DNA of 64,000 nucleotides, taken from positions 186,001 through 250,000 of the forward strand of contig JAQUIT010000001.1 of assembly GCA_028681335.1 (NCBI GenBank). The letters run 5' to 3'. This DNA comes from Desulfuromonadaceae bacterium. Its GTDB lineage: Bacteria > Desulfobacterota > Desulfuromonadia > Geobacterales > Pseudopelobacteraceae. The position numbers and the translations under genes were made by a program. Below, one piece after another: positions 15,787 through 24,468 of this stretch (its first letter is position 1; every line of letters begins with the position of its first letter). The notes below the pieces were generated by a model. It did no database searches, was not told the DNA's origin, and was given only the letters and a program-made list of their open reading frames with translations.

Positions 15787-17367
15787 ATGCCAGAAGGAAT
15801 ACGTAGACTCATAGAGCCATTTCTAGCGCTTTCTCCGGGCAAACAGATGCTGGTTGCTGCAGTAGCTTTTTTGTCTGCAGTATCATTTGCTATTCTGATA
15901 TTTGTCGCAAACCGTGTCGATTACAAGCCGCTCTTCACAAATCTGACTTCAGAAGATGCCGGCGAGATAGTCAAAAAACTGAAGGATGCCAAAACACCAT
16001 ACCAGATAACTGCTGACGGCAAGGGGATTCTTGTGCCGTCAGACAAGGTATACGAGCTGCGACTGACAATGGCTTCAGAGGGCATTCCACAGGGAGGTGG
16101 CGTCGGTTTCGAGATATTTGACCGAAAGAATTTCGGCATGACCGAATTTGTGCAGAAACTCAACTATCAGCGTGCCCTACAGGGAGAATTGTCCCGAACG
16201 ATAGCGCAGTTGGCGGGTGTAGAACAGGCACGTGTCCATCTGGTCATACCTGAAAAATCCCTTTTCAAAGATAACGAAAGACCGGCCACAGCATCAATAG
16301 TCCTTAAAATGAAATCAAACCGGGCTCTGCGTGAGTCGGAGGTCCAGGGTGTTGTCCATCTGGTGGCCTCTTCGATAGAAGGCATGGACCCGGATCATGT
16401 TACCCTGCTGGACAGTCGCGGCAAGATTCTCAGTAAGGGAGGCAGCAGTGATCCAGCGGCACGGATGTCTTCTGCTATGCAGGAAACCCAGATGGCATAC
16501 GAAAGAAATGTAGAGGAACGCATACAATCGCTGCTTGACCGGATTGTTGGTGGTGGCAGGTCGGTGGCACGCGTTACCGCGTCTTTCGATTTTAAACAGG
16601 TTGAACGGCTTGAGGAAAAGTTTGATCCGGAATCAATTGCTGTTCGAAGCGAACAGCGGACAGAAGAGAAAGGTTCATCAACAACCAGTGCCGCAGGAGT
16701 TCCTGGAGTACAAACAAACCTCGGGCGTACAGCGCCGGGGGGCGGAGCAACAAGCGGAGGAGGCTCAAAGAATGACGAAACCCTTAATTACGAGGTCAGT
16801 CGTTCAACAGCCAAAATAATTGAACCGGTTGGTGCGCTCAGCAAAATATCGGTTGCAGTTCTGGTTGATGGTAAGTACGAAGAGCCGGCAGCGGTGAAGG
16901 AGGGGCAGGTTGCAAAAGCCAAGTACATGCCTCGTTCACCGGAGGAGTTGCTGAAAATAGAAACACTGGTAAAAAATGCCGTAGGATTTAATCAGGAACG
17001 TGGTGACCAACTAAGCGTTCAAAATATACCATTTCAAGACACCGGAGAAGCCGGAACCAGTGAAGTTGCTACGTGGTGGACAAATCCTTTTTTCATGTCT
17101 CTTGCTAAAAATCTGATGGTTGCAATCGGTTTTCTGATACTGGTCATGTTTGTAATACGTCCGTTGCTGGCTTCGCTGCGAATTGGCCGGCGGCCTTCTC
17201 TTGAGAGTTTTGAAGCAATCGGGGCAACGGGTGAACAGTTGACGACATCAGAGCGGGCACTTATCAATGCCCAGATGGCTGAACAGAAGGATTTGATTGA
17301 GCAGGCGAAAAAAGACCCCTACCAGGTTGCTCAGATATTACAGAACTGGGTCTCTGAGGATAAATAG
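15787..17367 (+). CDS. fliF: Flagellar MS-ring protein FliF
   Basis: The 526-residue protein has two membrane segments (about 23-42 and 434-460) flanking a large periplasmic ring-building region: YscJ/FliF domain about 45-215, FliF_C about 250-430. A short cytoplasmic tail (about 460-526) binds FliG. Family motifs such as VNYQRALQGELSRTI (here LNYQRALQGELSRTIAQL) and ARVHLVIPEKSLF are clear. A Gly/Ser-rich loop lies at about 300-325. It is the base on which the motor and export gate are built. Confidence 0.95.
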   Translation: MPEGIRRLIEPFLALSPGKQMLVAAVAFLSAVSFAILIFVANRVDYKPLFTNLTSEDAGEIVKKLKDAKTPYQITADGKGILVPSDKVYELRLTMASEGIPQGGGVGFEIFDRKNFGMTEFVQKLNYQRALQGELSRTIAQLAGVEQARVHLVIPEKSLFKDNERPATASIVLKMKSNRALRESEVQGVVHLVASSIEGMDPDHVTLLDSRGKILSKGGSSDPAARMSSAMQETQMAYERNVEERIQSLLDRIVGGGRSVARVTASFDFKQVERLEEKFDPESIAVRSEQRTEEKGSSTTSAAGVPGVQTNLGRTAPGGGATSGGGSKNDETLNYEVSRSTAKIIEPVGALSKISVAVLVDGKYEEPAAVKEGQVAKAKYMPRSPEELLKIETLVKNAVGFNQERGDQLSVQNIPFQDTGEAGTSEVATWWTNPFFMSLAKNLMVAIGFLILVMFVIRPLLASLRIGRRPSLESFEAIGATGEQLTTSERALINAQMAEQKDLIEQAKKDPYQVAQILQNWVSEDK

Positions 17368-17403
17368 CTGTTTTTAGCTTCTGAGGAACTTTAAAGGGAT
17401 ACT

Positions 17404-18396
17404 ATGACAGGTTCAGAAAAAGCTGCAATTTTGCTGCTCTACCTTGGCAATGATGTAACAGGCAAGGTGTTTGAGCATCTCGATGATACAGAAATAAAAA
17501 AAATCAGTAAGAGCATGGGATCACTGGGCCATGTCTCGCGTGAAACAATCATGACGGTAGTCTCTGATTTTACTAATGTGATTGACCCTGAAGCGGGGAT
17601 TTTTTCACAGGGAGACGAATTCGTCCTGAAAATTCTTGAAAAAGCACTGGGGAGTGAAAAAGCTCAGATGCTGATGGACGAGTTGCAAGCATCCAGCTAT
17701 GGTGACTTGGTTGATATACTTGCAAACATGGACTCAAAAAGTATTGCAAACTTCCTTTCTCAGGAACACCCACAGACAATAGCTGTTATCCTGGCAAAAC
17801 TCAAATCAAAGCAGACCAGCGAAATCATAAGCCTTCTTCCTCAGGAACTTCAGGCTGAAGTTGTTCTCAGAATCGCCGATGTTGAACAGGTATCTCCAGA
17901 AATTCTGAAGGAGATAGACGACGTCATGAAACGGGAGCTTCAGTCGATGGGGGGGACTCAGCGTTATAAGGTTGGCGGCATCGATAAAGTTGTCGATATG
18001 TTCAATCACTTTGATAGGAGCAAGGAAAAACAGATTCTTGATAAGCTTGACGTCCTCAGTCCGCCGTTATCGGAAATAATCCGCAAGCATCTCTTTACCT
18101 TTGAGGATGTCTTTGCCCTTGATGACCGCAGTGTACAGTCCGTCATGCGCGAAGTATCGAATGATACCCTGACACTTGCCATGAAAACTTCAGCGGAAGA
18201 GGTAAAGGACAAGATTTTCAGAAATATTTCCAGCCGTGCCGCAGATATGATTAAGGAGGACCTGGAAGTTATGGGGCCGGTACGCCTTTCAGATGTTGAA
18301 AAGGCACAGGGAGAAATAATTAAGATCGTGCGTAAGATGGAGGAAGAAGGGAAAATCGTCCTCGCCGGGCGTGGAAGCGAAGATGTCCTCGTCTAA
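17404..18396 (+). CDS. fliG: Flagellar motor switch protein FliG
   Basis: The 330-residue protein has all three FliG domains: an N-terminal FliF-binding region, the middle domain containing LSQEHPQTIAVILAKL, and the C-terminal torque helix with charged residues (FEDVFALDDRSVQSVMREVSNDTLTLAMK). It forms the rotor ring at the MS-ring face, contacts the stator and switches rotation with FliM. ATG 17404 follows AAAGGG. Its end overlaps fliH by 14 bases. Confidence 0.95.
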   Translation: MTGSEKAAILLLYLGNDVTGKVFEHLDDTEIKKISKSMGSLGHVSRETIMTVVSDFTNVIDPEAGIFSQGDEFVLKILEKALGSEKAQMLMDELQASSYGDLVDILANMDSKSIANFLSQEHPQTIAVILAKLKSKQTSEIISLLPQELQAEVVLRIADVEQVSPEILKEIDDVMKRELQSMGGTQRYKVGGIDKVVDMFNHFDRSKEKQILDKLDVLSPPLSEIIRKHLFTFEDVFALDDRSVQSVMREVSNDTLTLAMKTSAEEVKDKIFRNISSRAADMIKEDLEVMGPVRLSDVEKAQGEIIKIVRKMEEEGKIVLAGRGSEDVLV

Positions 18397-19105
18397 GATT
18401 ATCAAGATGGCGGACCGCAACGGGACGGGGATTTCTGAATTCAGTTTCAGAAATATCGGCCAGTCAGGCAGCATAGCTCCGGCAGATCAGGGGGCGGGTG
18501 GTTTTGTTCCAATGGCGCTGTTTCAGGTCGGTGATTCGCAGGATACGGCCATTGACGCCGGACCTCCCGTTATAGAGATTTGTGAAGATGATTTAAACCA
18601 GAGAATCAGTGACGCCTTCGATTCCGGCCTCAAAGAGGGGAAAGAGCTTGCTGAACGGGGGCTTGTCAACGTTTTCAGGGGATTGCGTTCATCAAGTGAA
18701 ACGATACACAACCTGCGAGATAAAATACTCCGTGAGTCGGAAGATGAGTTGATAAATCTGGTCATGCTTGTTGCCCGCAAGGTAATAGTCCATGAGGTGA
18801 CCCAGGACCGGACAATTTTAGCCACAGTTGTCAAGAACGCGATTGCCACGTTATCGGCACGTGAAGAGGTAACAGTTCATATAAATCCGGATGATTATCT
18901 GCTGGTTACTTCCGGACGTGACCAGCTATTGCATGATGAGCTACTCAATGAGAGGCTACTACTCAAGCCTGATCCATCAATTGCCTCTGGATTTTGTATT
19001 GTTGAAACGGAAATGGGAACTATTGACGCATCTCTTGAAGGACAGCTGGACCAAATATACCGGAGCCTCACTGAGCAGCGTGCCGTCGCTGTTGATGAAG
19101 CGTGA
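18383..19105 (+). CDS. fliH: Flagellar export ATPase regulator FliH
   Basis: The protein has 240 residues from ATG 18383 behind GGAAG (the track's GTG 18371 is an alternative). The middle (about 75-120) is helical and charged. The C-terminal half resembles FliH/YscL (LVMLVARKVIVHEVTQDRTILATVVKNAIATL...VHINPDDYLLV), the stator-like partner of the FliI ATPase. FliH sequences diverge strongly, so position between fliG and fliI is part of the case. Confidence 0.85.
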   Translation: MSSSKIIKMADRNGTGISEFSFRNIGQSGSIAPADQGAGGFVPMALFQVGDSQDTAIDAGPPVIEICEDDLNQRISDAFDSGLKEGKELAERGLVNVFRGLRSSSETIHNLRDKILRESEDELINLVMLVARKVIVHEVTQDRTILATVVKNAIATLSAREEVTVHINPDDYLLVTSGRDQLLHDELLNERLLLKPDPSIASGFCIVETEMGTIDASLEGQLDQIYRSLTEQRAVAVDEA

Positions 19106-19122
19106 CCCTGGCATGACCCTCT

Positions 19123-20442
19123 ATGCCTGACATAAAGCTCAATCTAAAAAAATACCATGCGGCGCTTGCAGCAGCAAAGCCTGTCAGACTGCATGGCAAA
19201 GTGACCCAGGTGGTCGGACTGGTCATCGAGGGATATTGCCCGGATACATCCGTAGGTGCAATCTGTGAGATAAAACCGCTGGAAGGCGATCCAATACCGG
19301 CGGAGGTGGTAGGATTTCGTAATAACAAAACCCTGCTTATGCCACTCGGTGAATTACGCGGTGTTGGGCTTGACAGCCTGATCTCGGTGCGGCGCGATAA
19401 TGCTGCCATGGGAGTTGGGCCGGAGATGCTGGGGAGGGTCATCGACGGTCTGGGGCAGCCAATTGACGATAAGGGGACGATCCCTGTAGAAGAAGAATAT
19501 CCGATCTACGCGCTGCCGGTGAACCCGATGTCACGGCCTCCGATCCGGAAGCCGCTTGATCTCGGTATTCGCAGCATTAACGGTCTGCTGACGTGCGGTC
19601 AGGGGCAACGTGTTGGCATAATGGCTGGCTCCGGCGTAGGGAAATCAACTCTGTTGGGTATGATAGCACGCTATACTGAAGCGGATGTAAACGTCATTGC
19701 ACTGATTGGTGAGCGTGGCCGTGAGCTGCGTGAGTTTATCGAAAAAGATCTGCAGGAACAGGGGCTTAAAAAATCAGTCGTAGTCGTTGCAACATCAGAC
19801 CAGCCTCCTCTTGTTCGGATGCGCGGAGCCTATATTGCGACGACGATAGCGGAATACTTCAAAAACCAGGGGAAAAAAGTTTTGCTGATGATGGATTCGG
19901 CAACACGTTTCGCAATGGCGATGCGTGAGGTTGGGCTTGCTATTGGCGAGCCTCCCACCACAAAAGGATATACACCCTCGGTTTTTGCAGCCCTGCCCAA
20001 GCTGCTTGAGCGCACCGGAAACTTTCCTGAAGGCAGCATCACGGCGCTCTATACCGTTTTGGTTGAGGGGGACGATTTCAATGAACCGATTTCAGATGCA
20101 ATGCGCAGTATTCTGGATGGGCATATTGTTCTGTCGCGTGACCTGGCCGCTCGTTCTATCTACCCGCCGATAGACGTTCTGGCAAGCGCAAGCCGCGTCA
20201 TGACTGATGTAGCATCGAGAGAGCATCTTGAGGTGGCCGCAAAGTTCAAAGAGGTTCTTGCAACCTATCGCCAATCAGAAGACCTGATAAATATAGGTGC
20301 CTACAAATCAGGTAGCAATCCCGGTATAGATTATGCTGTAGAACATATTGCGGAAATGCAGAAGTTCATGAAACAGGCTGTTCATGACCCGGTCATGCTG
20401 GAAGAAGCGGTGCAGAATTTAAAGTCGATGTTTGGATCCTGA
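19123..20442 (+). CDS. fliI: Flagellar export ATPase FliI
   Basis: The 439-residue F1-beta-like ATPase has Walker A GSGVGKSTLL (about residues 169-178), a Walker B region KVLLMMDSATRFAMAMREVGLA, and the FliI-type GYTPSVFAALPKLLERTGN. It energises unfolding and delivery of export substrates at the flagellar gate with FliH and FliJ. It follows fliH after 17 bases. Confidence 0.95.
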   Translation: MPDIKLNLKKYHAALAAAKPVRLHGKVTQVVGLVIEGYCPDTSVGAICEIKPLEGDPIPAEVVGFRNNKTLLMPLGELRGVGLDSLISVRRDNAAMGVGPEMLGRVIDGLGQPIDDKGTIPVEEEYPIYALPVNPMSRPPIRKPLDLGIRSINGLLTCGQGQRVGIMAGSGVGKSTLLGMIARYTEADVNVIALIGERGRELREFIEKDLQEQGLKKSVVVVATSDQPPLVRMRGAYIATTIAEYFKNQGKKVLLMMDSATRFAMAMREVGLAIGEPPTTKGYTPSVFAALPKLLERTGNFPEGSITALYTVLVEGDDFNEPISDAMRSILDGHIVLSRDLAARSIYPPIDVLASASRVMTDVASREHLEVAAKFKEVLATYRQSEDLINIGAYKSGSNPGIDYAVEHIAEMQKFMKQAVHDPVMLEEAVQNLKSMFGS

Positions 20443-20472
20443 TTCAGGCCGTTTGGTTGGGAGTAACGCGCG

Positions 20473-20916
20473 ATGGCAGGTAAAACATTCAAGCTGGAGC
20501 AGGTACTTGTATACCGGCGAGAGATGGAAAAACTTCGTAAACAGGAGTTTGCGGCGGCAAAGCAGGGCGTTGAGCAAGCCAATCAGGAGCTCAAGCGCGA
20601 CGTAGAATTTGTCGGATTATTGACGCGGGAGTTTCAGCGTAACCAGCAGGATCTTGGCTGTATTGATGATGTGCGGATGTACTCACTGTTTTTCACCAGG
20701 AAGCGGGAAGAGATAAAACAGCAAAAGGAGCATATCGTACAGCTCGACAAGGTGATGAACGAAAAAAGGTCCGATCTGATGGAAGCAAGCAAGGAAAAAA
20801 AGGTGCTTGATTCATTGAAATTAAAAAAAGCAGCAGAATTCCGGCAGGAGATGGCGACGAAGGAGCGGAACTTTCTCGACGAAATTTCCATCCAGAAAAA
20901 GGTTAAACCGACGTGA
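20473..20916 (+). CDS. fliJ: Flagellar export chaperone FliJ
   Basis: The 147-residue protein is almost entirely charged coiled coil (FKLEQVLVYRREMEKLRKQEFAAAKQGVEQANQEL...), with the FliJ N-terminus. It is the central stalk-like partner of FliI and an escort recycler. It lies right after fliI and its stop overlaps the next start (GTGA). Confidence 0.88.
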   Translation: MAGKTFKLEQVLVYRREMEKLRKQEFAAAKQGVEQANQELKRDVEFVGLLTREFQRNQQDLGCIDDVRMYSLFFTRKREEIKQQKEHIVQLDKVMNEKRSDLMEASKEKKVLDSLKLKKAAEFRQEMATKERNFLDEISIQKKVKPT

Positions 20917-21461
20917 TTAAGAAAAAAAACATTTTATCAGCTTTTATTGTGTGTGGGATTATTGCTTTTGCATCGTACTGGCTGACAGCTGTTTCTGACA
21001 GTTCTGCCGCTCAGGATGATGCGGCTGCTAAGGAAAGCTCAATAATGGGTCAGCAGCCTGGGAATGCAACCAGGGCAGCGCGAGAGGAAAAAGCACTACA
21101 GGATGCACGGCGCCAGCAGTTGGCAGAGAAGGAAGCGGCCCTGGCAGCAAAGGAACAAGAGCTTAAGAAAATGAGCGATAAGATTGAAGCTCAGGTGAAG
21201 GCTCTGGAAGAGAGCAAGAAACGACTGGATGAATCGCTTAAACAAAAGAACAAAGCGTTGGACGAAAAACGGAAGAGGATGTTGACTCTCCTCAAAAAAA
21301 TGCGGCCAGAACAGGCGGGGCAATTCCTGTCCAAAATGGAAGAAGTTTCGATTATATCCATCCTTAACGATCTGGATAACAAGATGGTTCTGAAGTTGAT
21401 TCCCTATTTGAATCAACCGATGGTCCTTAAGTGGATCAAGGACAATCTCAATAATAAATAA
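20913..21461 (+). CDS. Membrane-anchored coiled-coil protein with MgtE_N/MotE-like C-terminus
   Basis: The 182-residue protein has one N-terminal membrane segment (about 6-24). A Gln/Ala/Lys/Glu coiled coil (about 50-120) follows, and then a C-terminal MgtE N-domain-like helical region (MRPEQAGQFLSKMEEVSIISILNDLDNKMVLKLIPYLNQ). Proteins of this build sit beside fliJ in many flagellar operons (MotE in alphaproteobacteria, YlxF in Bacillus). MotE is a periplasmic chaperone of the stator-associated MotC. The GTG start overlaps the fliJ stop. The exact role here is unknown. Confidence 0.72.
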   Translation: MIKKKNILSAFIVCGIIAFASYWLTAVSDSSAAQDDAAAKESSIMGQQPGNATRAAREEKALQDARRQQLAEKEAALAAKEQELKKMSDKIEAQVKALEESKKRLDESLKQKNKALDEKRKRMLTLLKKMRPEQAGQFLSKMEEVSIISILNDLDNKMVLKLIPYLNQPMVLKWIKDNLNNK

Positions 21462-21493
21462 TTTTATGGGCAACTCTGTCCACGCCCATAAAA
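21462..21493 (+). other. Perfect 10-bp hairpin between motE-like gene and fliK
   Basis: TTTTATGGGC (21462-21471) and GCCCATAAAA (21484-21493) form a 10-base stem with a 12-base loop directly after the upstream stop. No U-run follows, so a plain terminator is unlikely; it may protect or partly separate the transcript ahead of fliK. Confidence 0.45.
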
Positions 21494-21521
21494 AATTCTG
21501 ATAGAAAGGAGGTGAAAAACA

Positions 21522-23228
21522 ATGAGTAATGGACAATTCAACATCGCTTCACTACCAGCAGCCGTACCGTTGGTAACGCAACAGGCCGCCGTATCGGTTG
21601 CGGCAGCAGCTGGTGGTGCGCAGCAAGATGACGGGAATTTTGCCGGTGTCTTGAGTGACCTTCAGGCAAAAGAGAATGAAGGACAAGCGTCAGGCAGGAA
21701 AGGTGATGATCTTGATGTCACTCCTGACGTAGATCTGCTGGCGCTGCTTCAGGTGTCACCTTGCATCACAACGGCAATGCCTGCGGGAAATGAGGAACAA
21801 GGGGACGCCTGTATCGATGAGACTCCGCTTCGTGGCGAATCAGCTGACGTCATGTCTCAGTTATCCCAGACGGCGTATGCACTATCCGGAAGAATGCCGG
21901 AAGGCAGTATCACGGCATCAGATCAGATTGACAAGCAACAAAACGTTGATGCAGTAGCAGAAAAAACTGCCGTCAAAGCCGTTTCTTCAACGGTGGCAGA
22001 GCTTAACCCTGCGGAGGTGAAATCAAGCCAGATAAAACACGGAAAACATCCGCTTCAGGCTGCTGATGCAACTGCAATGCTTGAGGTGACTCAACCGCAG
22101 CAATCAGACAGAATGTCGAATATCAACACACTGACGGAACCCCCTGTTGGCGGAGTACAGAATGTAACTACGCAAAAGGTGTCTGAACAGGCTGCTGCTT
22201 TTTCAGCTTCAGCTGATACAGGCCAGGCAAAGCAAATGCCAGGTGAACCGCTACAAGTAACAACAGTAAAAGCTCCTGTCATACTTTCAGCAGAAGCTGG
22301 GACGATTGCAGCAGCACAAGAGCAGGGTGTTACGCAGGTGTCGAGCCGGGCCGAGCAGCCGGTGCAGACAGAGTCGTCAGAGTTGCTGCAAGCCGAGCTG
22401 ACGGCCGCTACTCTGGCAGAGACGTCAGTGGAATCGGAGTTGGAAATACAGCTCTCACAACCACGCCCTATCACTGCACGGGTAGCAAATACACGACAGC
22501 AGCTTGCTCCTGAACAGCAGATAGAAGCTGTCAGGCCAGGAAGCGAACGTAGCGCAGCCAGAGAACCAGGCCAAGCACTACAGATACCGGTGGCTGAAAG
22601 TGCATCAACAGCGAGTGAAGATACATCACTTGGTAACGACAGTAACCAAGGGGAGTCTGATGTTGCCGCTGACAGCCGGATGTTGGTGCAGGACACGCGG
22701 GGCCAACTGAAAACTGAACAGCAGAAAGCATTCACACTTGCTGCCAAAGATGTCACGGGTGAACCCGCCCGGCAGGATGTTCAGGGACAGGTTATGCAGC
22801 AGATAAAAGAACGTCTGGTGCAGCACGACGTGAAACCGGGGAGTCAGCAGATAACACTGACACTGTCTCCTGACAGTCTCGGTGAGTTGAAGTTGAACCT
22901 GAATCTTCAGGGACAAAAGCTTTCGGTTGAAATCGTTACCGAAAACCGGACCGTGCGCGATGCTATTGTACAGCATACCGATGCACTAAAGGAGTCCCTG
23001 GCACGCCAAAACATCACGATGGAGTCCTTTGATGTTACAACCGGCGGAAAAGGGTCGGGAGGTCAGGGACAGAACCAGAATGCCTGGCGTGAGCTGGCTA
23101 AACAGCAGCAACAGCAACAGTTTTGGGCGCCTCCGCGCGGCTATCAACTGGCACAGGCGGTACCCGTCTCCGATAGTGCGGCATATCAGAGGCAGCAAGG
23201 GCAGACAATGCTCGATATTCATTATTGA
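21522..23228 (+). CDS. fliK: Flagellar hook-length control protein FliK
   Basis: The 568-residue protein has a long, low-complexity Gln/Ala/Ser/Glu-rich N-terminal part (about 1-415), suited to a molecular ruler. Its C-terminal Flg_hook domain (about 425-520) contains LTLSPDSLGELKLNLNLQGQKLSVEIVTENRTVRDAI, the classical FliK signature. It ends with a Gln-rich tail. FliK measures hook length and switches FlhB specificity. Its ribosome site is the strongest in the operon (AAAGGAGGTG before ATG 21522). It lies just before flgD, as usual. Confidence 0.9.
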   Translation: MSNGQFNIASLPAAVPLVTQQAAVSVAAAAGGAQQDDGNFAGVLSDLQAKENEGQASGRKGDDLDVTPDVDLLALLQVSPCITTAMPAGNEEQGDACIDETPLRGESADVMSQLSQTAYALSGRMPEGSITASDQIDKQQNVDAVAEKTAVKAVSSTVAELNPAEVKSSQIKHGKHPLQAADATAMLEVTQPQQSDRMSNINTLTEPPVGGVQNVTTQKVSEQAAAFSASADTGQAKQMPGEPLQVTTVKAPVILSAEAGTIAAAQEQGVTQVSSRAEQPVQTESSELLQAELTAATLAETSVESELEIQLSQPRPITARVANTRQQLAPEQQIEAVRPGSERSAAREPGQALQIPVAESASTASEDTSLGNDSNQGESDVAADSRMLVQDTRGQLKTEQQKAFTLAAKDVTGEPARQDVQGQVMQQIKERLVQHDVKPGSQQITLTLSPDSLGELKLNLNLQGQKLSVEIVTENRTVRDAIVQHTDALKESLARQNITMESFDVTTGGKGSGGQGQNQNAWRELAKQQQQQQFWAPPRGYQLAQAVPVSDSAAYQRQQGQTMLDIHY

Positions 23229-23245
23229 AAGCGGGGTGAATTGAT

Positions 23246-23905
23246 ATGGTAAGTACTGTAACAGCCACAACCGATACAACAGCCGCAGCAGCAGCCATGA
23301 AGCAGTCCCTGGGAATGAACAAGGACGACTTTATGAAGCTTTTTATTGCCCAGCTGCAGTACCAGGATCCTTTGGCACCTCAGGATCCGAGTGCGATGTT
23401 GGATCAACTTTCTCAGCTGTCACTTGTTGAACAGTCATATAACAGCAACACCGCGTTGAATAATCTGCTGACGGCACAGAACAATTCAATAAGCCTGACC
23501 GCAGTTTCGTTCATCGGCAAAGATGTCAAGGCATACGGCAACAGCGTATCTTTTGACGGCAGTGCTTCAACTGAGCTGGCGTTCAGCCTGCCTCTTTCGG
23601 CATCATCAACACAGGTTTCGGTTGTCAATAGCTCCGGCCAGACCGTCAGGACGGCCGCACTAGGATCAAGCAGCGCCGGTGAAAACAGCTTCACCTGGGA
23701 TGGGCGTGATGGTAGCGGGGCGTTACTTCCCGCCGGGACATACACGTTTGCCGTAACTGCCAAGACCGCAGACGGGAGTGCTCTGGCTGCGACCACCTAC
23801 ACCACAGGCAGGATTGATGGTGTCAATCTTTCAGGTAGTATACCCCAACTGGCAGTGGGTAATATATCAGTGGCATTGGGCGATGTTATCAGCTTGGGGG
23901 CGTAA
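23246..23905 (+). CDS. flgD: Flagellar hook assembly scaffold FlgD
   Basis: The 219-residue protein has the N-terminal FlgD motif (MNKDDFMKLFIAQLQYQDPLAPQDPSAMLDQLSQLSLVEQ). A FlgD Ig-like region (FTWDGRDGSGALLPAGTYTFAVTA) and a Tudor-like end follow. It caps the growing hook and is later discarded. It is placed between fliK and the small flagellar operon gene. Confidence 0.93.
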   Translation: MVSTVTATTDTTAAAAAMKQSLGMNKDDFMKLFIAQLQYQDPLAPQDPSAMLDQLSQLSLVEQSYNSNTALNNLLTAQNNSISLTAVSFIGKDVKAYGNSVSFDGSASTELAFSLPLSASSTQVSVVNSSGQTVRTAALGSSSAGENSFTWDGRDGSGALLPAGTYTFAVTAKTADGSALAATTYTTGRIDGVNLSGSIPQLAVGNISVALGDVISLGA

Positions 23906-23911
23906 TTCACG

Positions 23912-24298
23912 ATGATTGATCAGATTTTTATTCCAAATCCGGTGCAACCGGGGAGAATTGATCGGCCACAACCGTCTAAACAAACAACCGGCCAGACTTC
24001 AAATTCACCGTTCGCCCAGGTTCTGGACCAGAAACTCCCAACTACTGGTGTCAAGTTTTCACAGCACGCTCAGGATCGACTGCGGGCGCGCAACATAAAC
24101 TTTTCAGCCAATGATCTTGCCAACCTCGAAGGAGCTGTCAATAGTGTCGCTCAAAAAGGTGGTAAGGAATCGCTGGTCATGATGGGAGATTCAGCGCTGG
24201 TAGTCAGCATAAAAAACCGTACCGTGGTTACCGCAATGGACAGGTCTCAGATGAAGGGCAATGTTTTTACCAACATCGATTCGGCAGTAGTTATTTAA
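23912..24298 (+). CDS. Flagellar operon protein (TIGR02530-type)
   Basis: This 128-residue soluble protein contains VKFSQHAQDRLRARNINFSANDLANLEGAVNSVAQKGGKESLVMMGDSALVVSIKNRTVVTAMD. That matches the conserved small 'flagellar operon protein' usually found between flgD and flgE in Firmicutes and Desulfuromonadota. Its function is not established; export or hook assembly is suggested by position. It starts 6 bases after flgD. Confidence 0.8.
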   Translation: MIDQIFIPNPVQPGRIDRPQPSKQTTGQTSNSPFAQVLDQKLPTTGVKFSQHAQDRLRARNINFSANDLANLEGAVNSVAQKGGKESLVMMGDSALVVSIKNRTVVTAMDRSQMKGNVFTNIDSAVVI

Positions 24299-24308
24299 AG
24301 GCAATTCT

Positions 24309-24370
24309 GGATGTTGAATGATGAATGTTGAATCTAATTCAAAATCTAAAATCTAGAATTCAAAATTGTT
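24309..24370. repeat. AT-rich repeat cluster before flgE
   Basis: This stretch contains GTTGAAT twice and ATTCAAAAT twice, arranged as inverted copies. It resembles the element at 204-257. It lies in the 170-base gap between the flagellar operon protein and flgE. Confidence 0.45.
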
Positions 24371-24468
24371 TTACCAGGCTGGTCCTCCGAGAGGAAGCCT
24401 CGAAACGCCGACCGATTGACGCGTTTCACACAAACCGAACTCTCACACGAAAATAAGGAGGCAACACA

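Noticed and set aside
22091-22756. 221-residue minus-strand ORF opposite fliK
   Set aside because: Shadow of the low-complexity FliK N-terminal part; no start signals and no motif.
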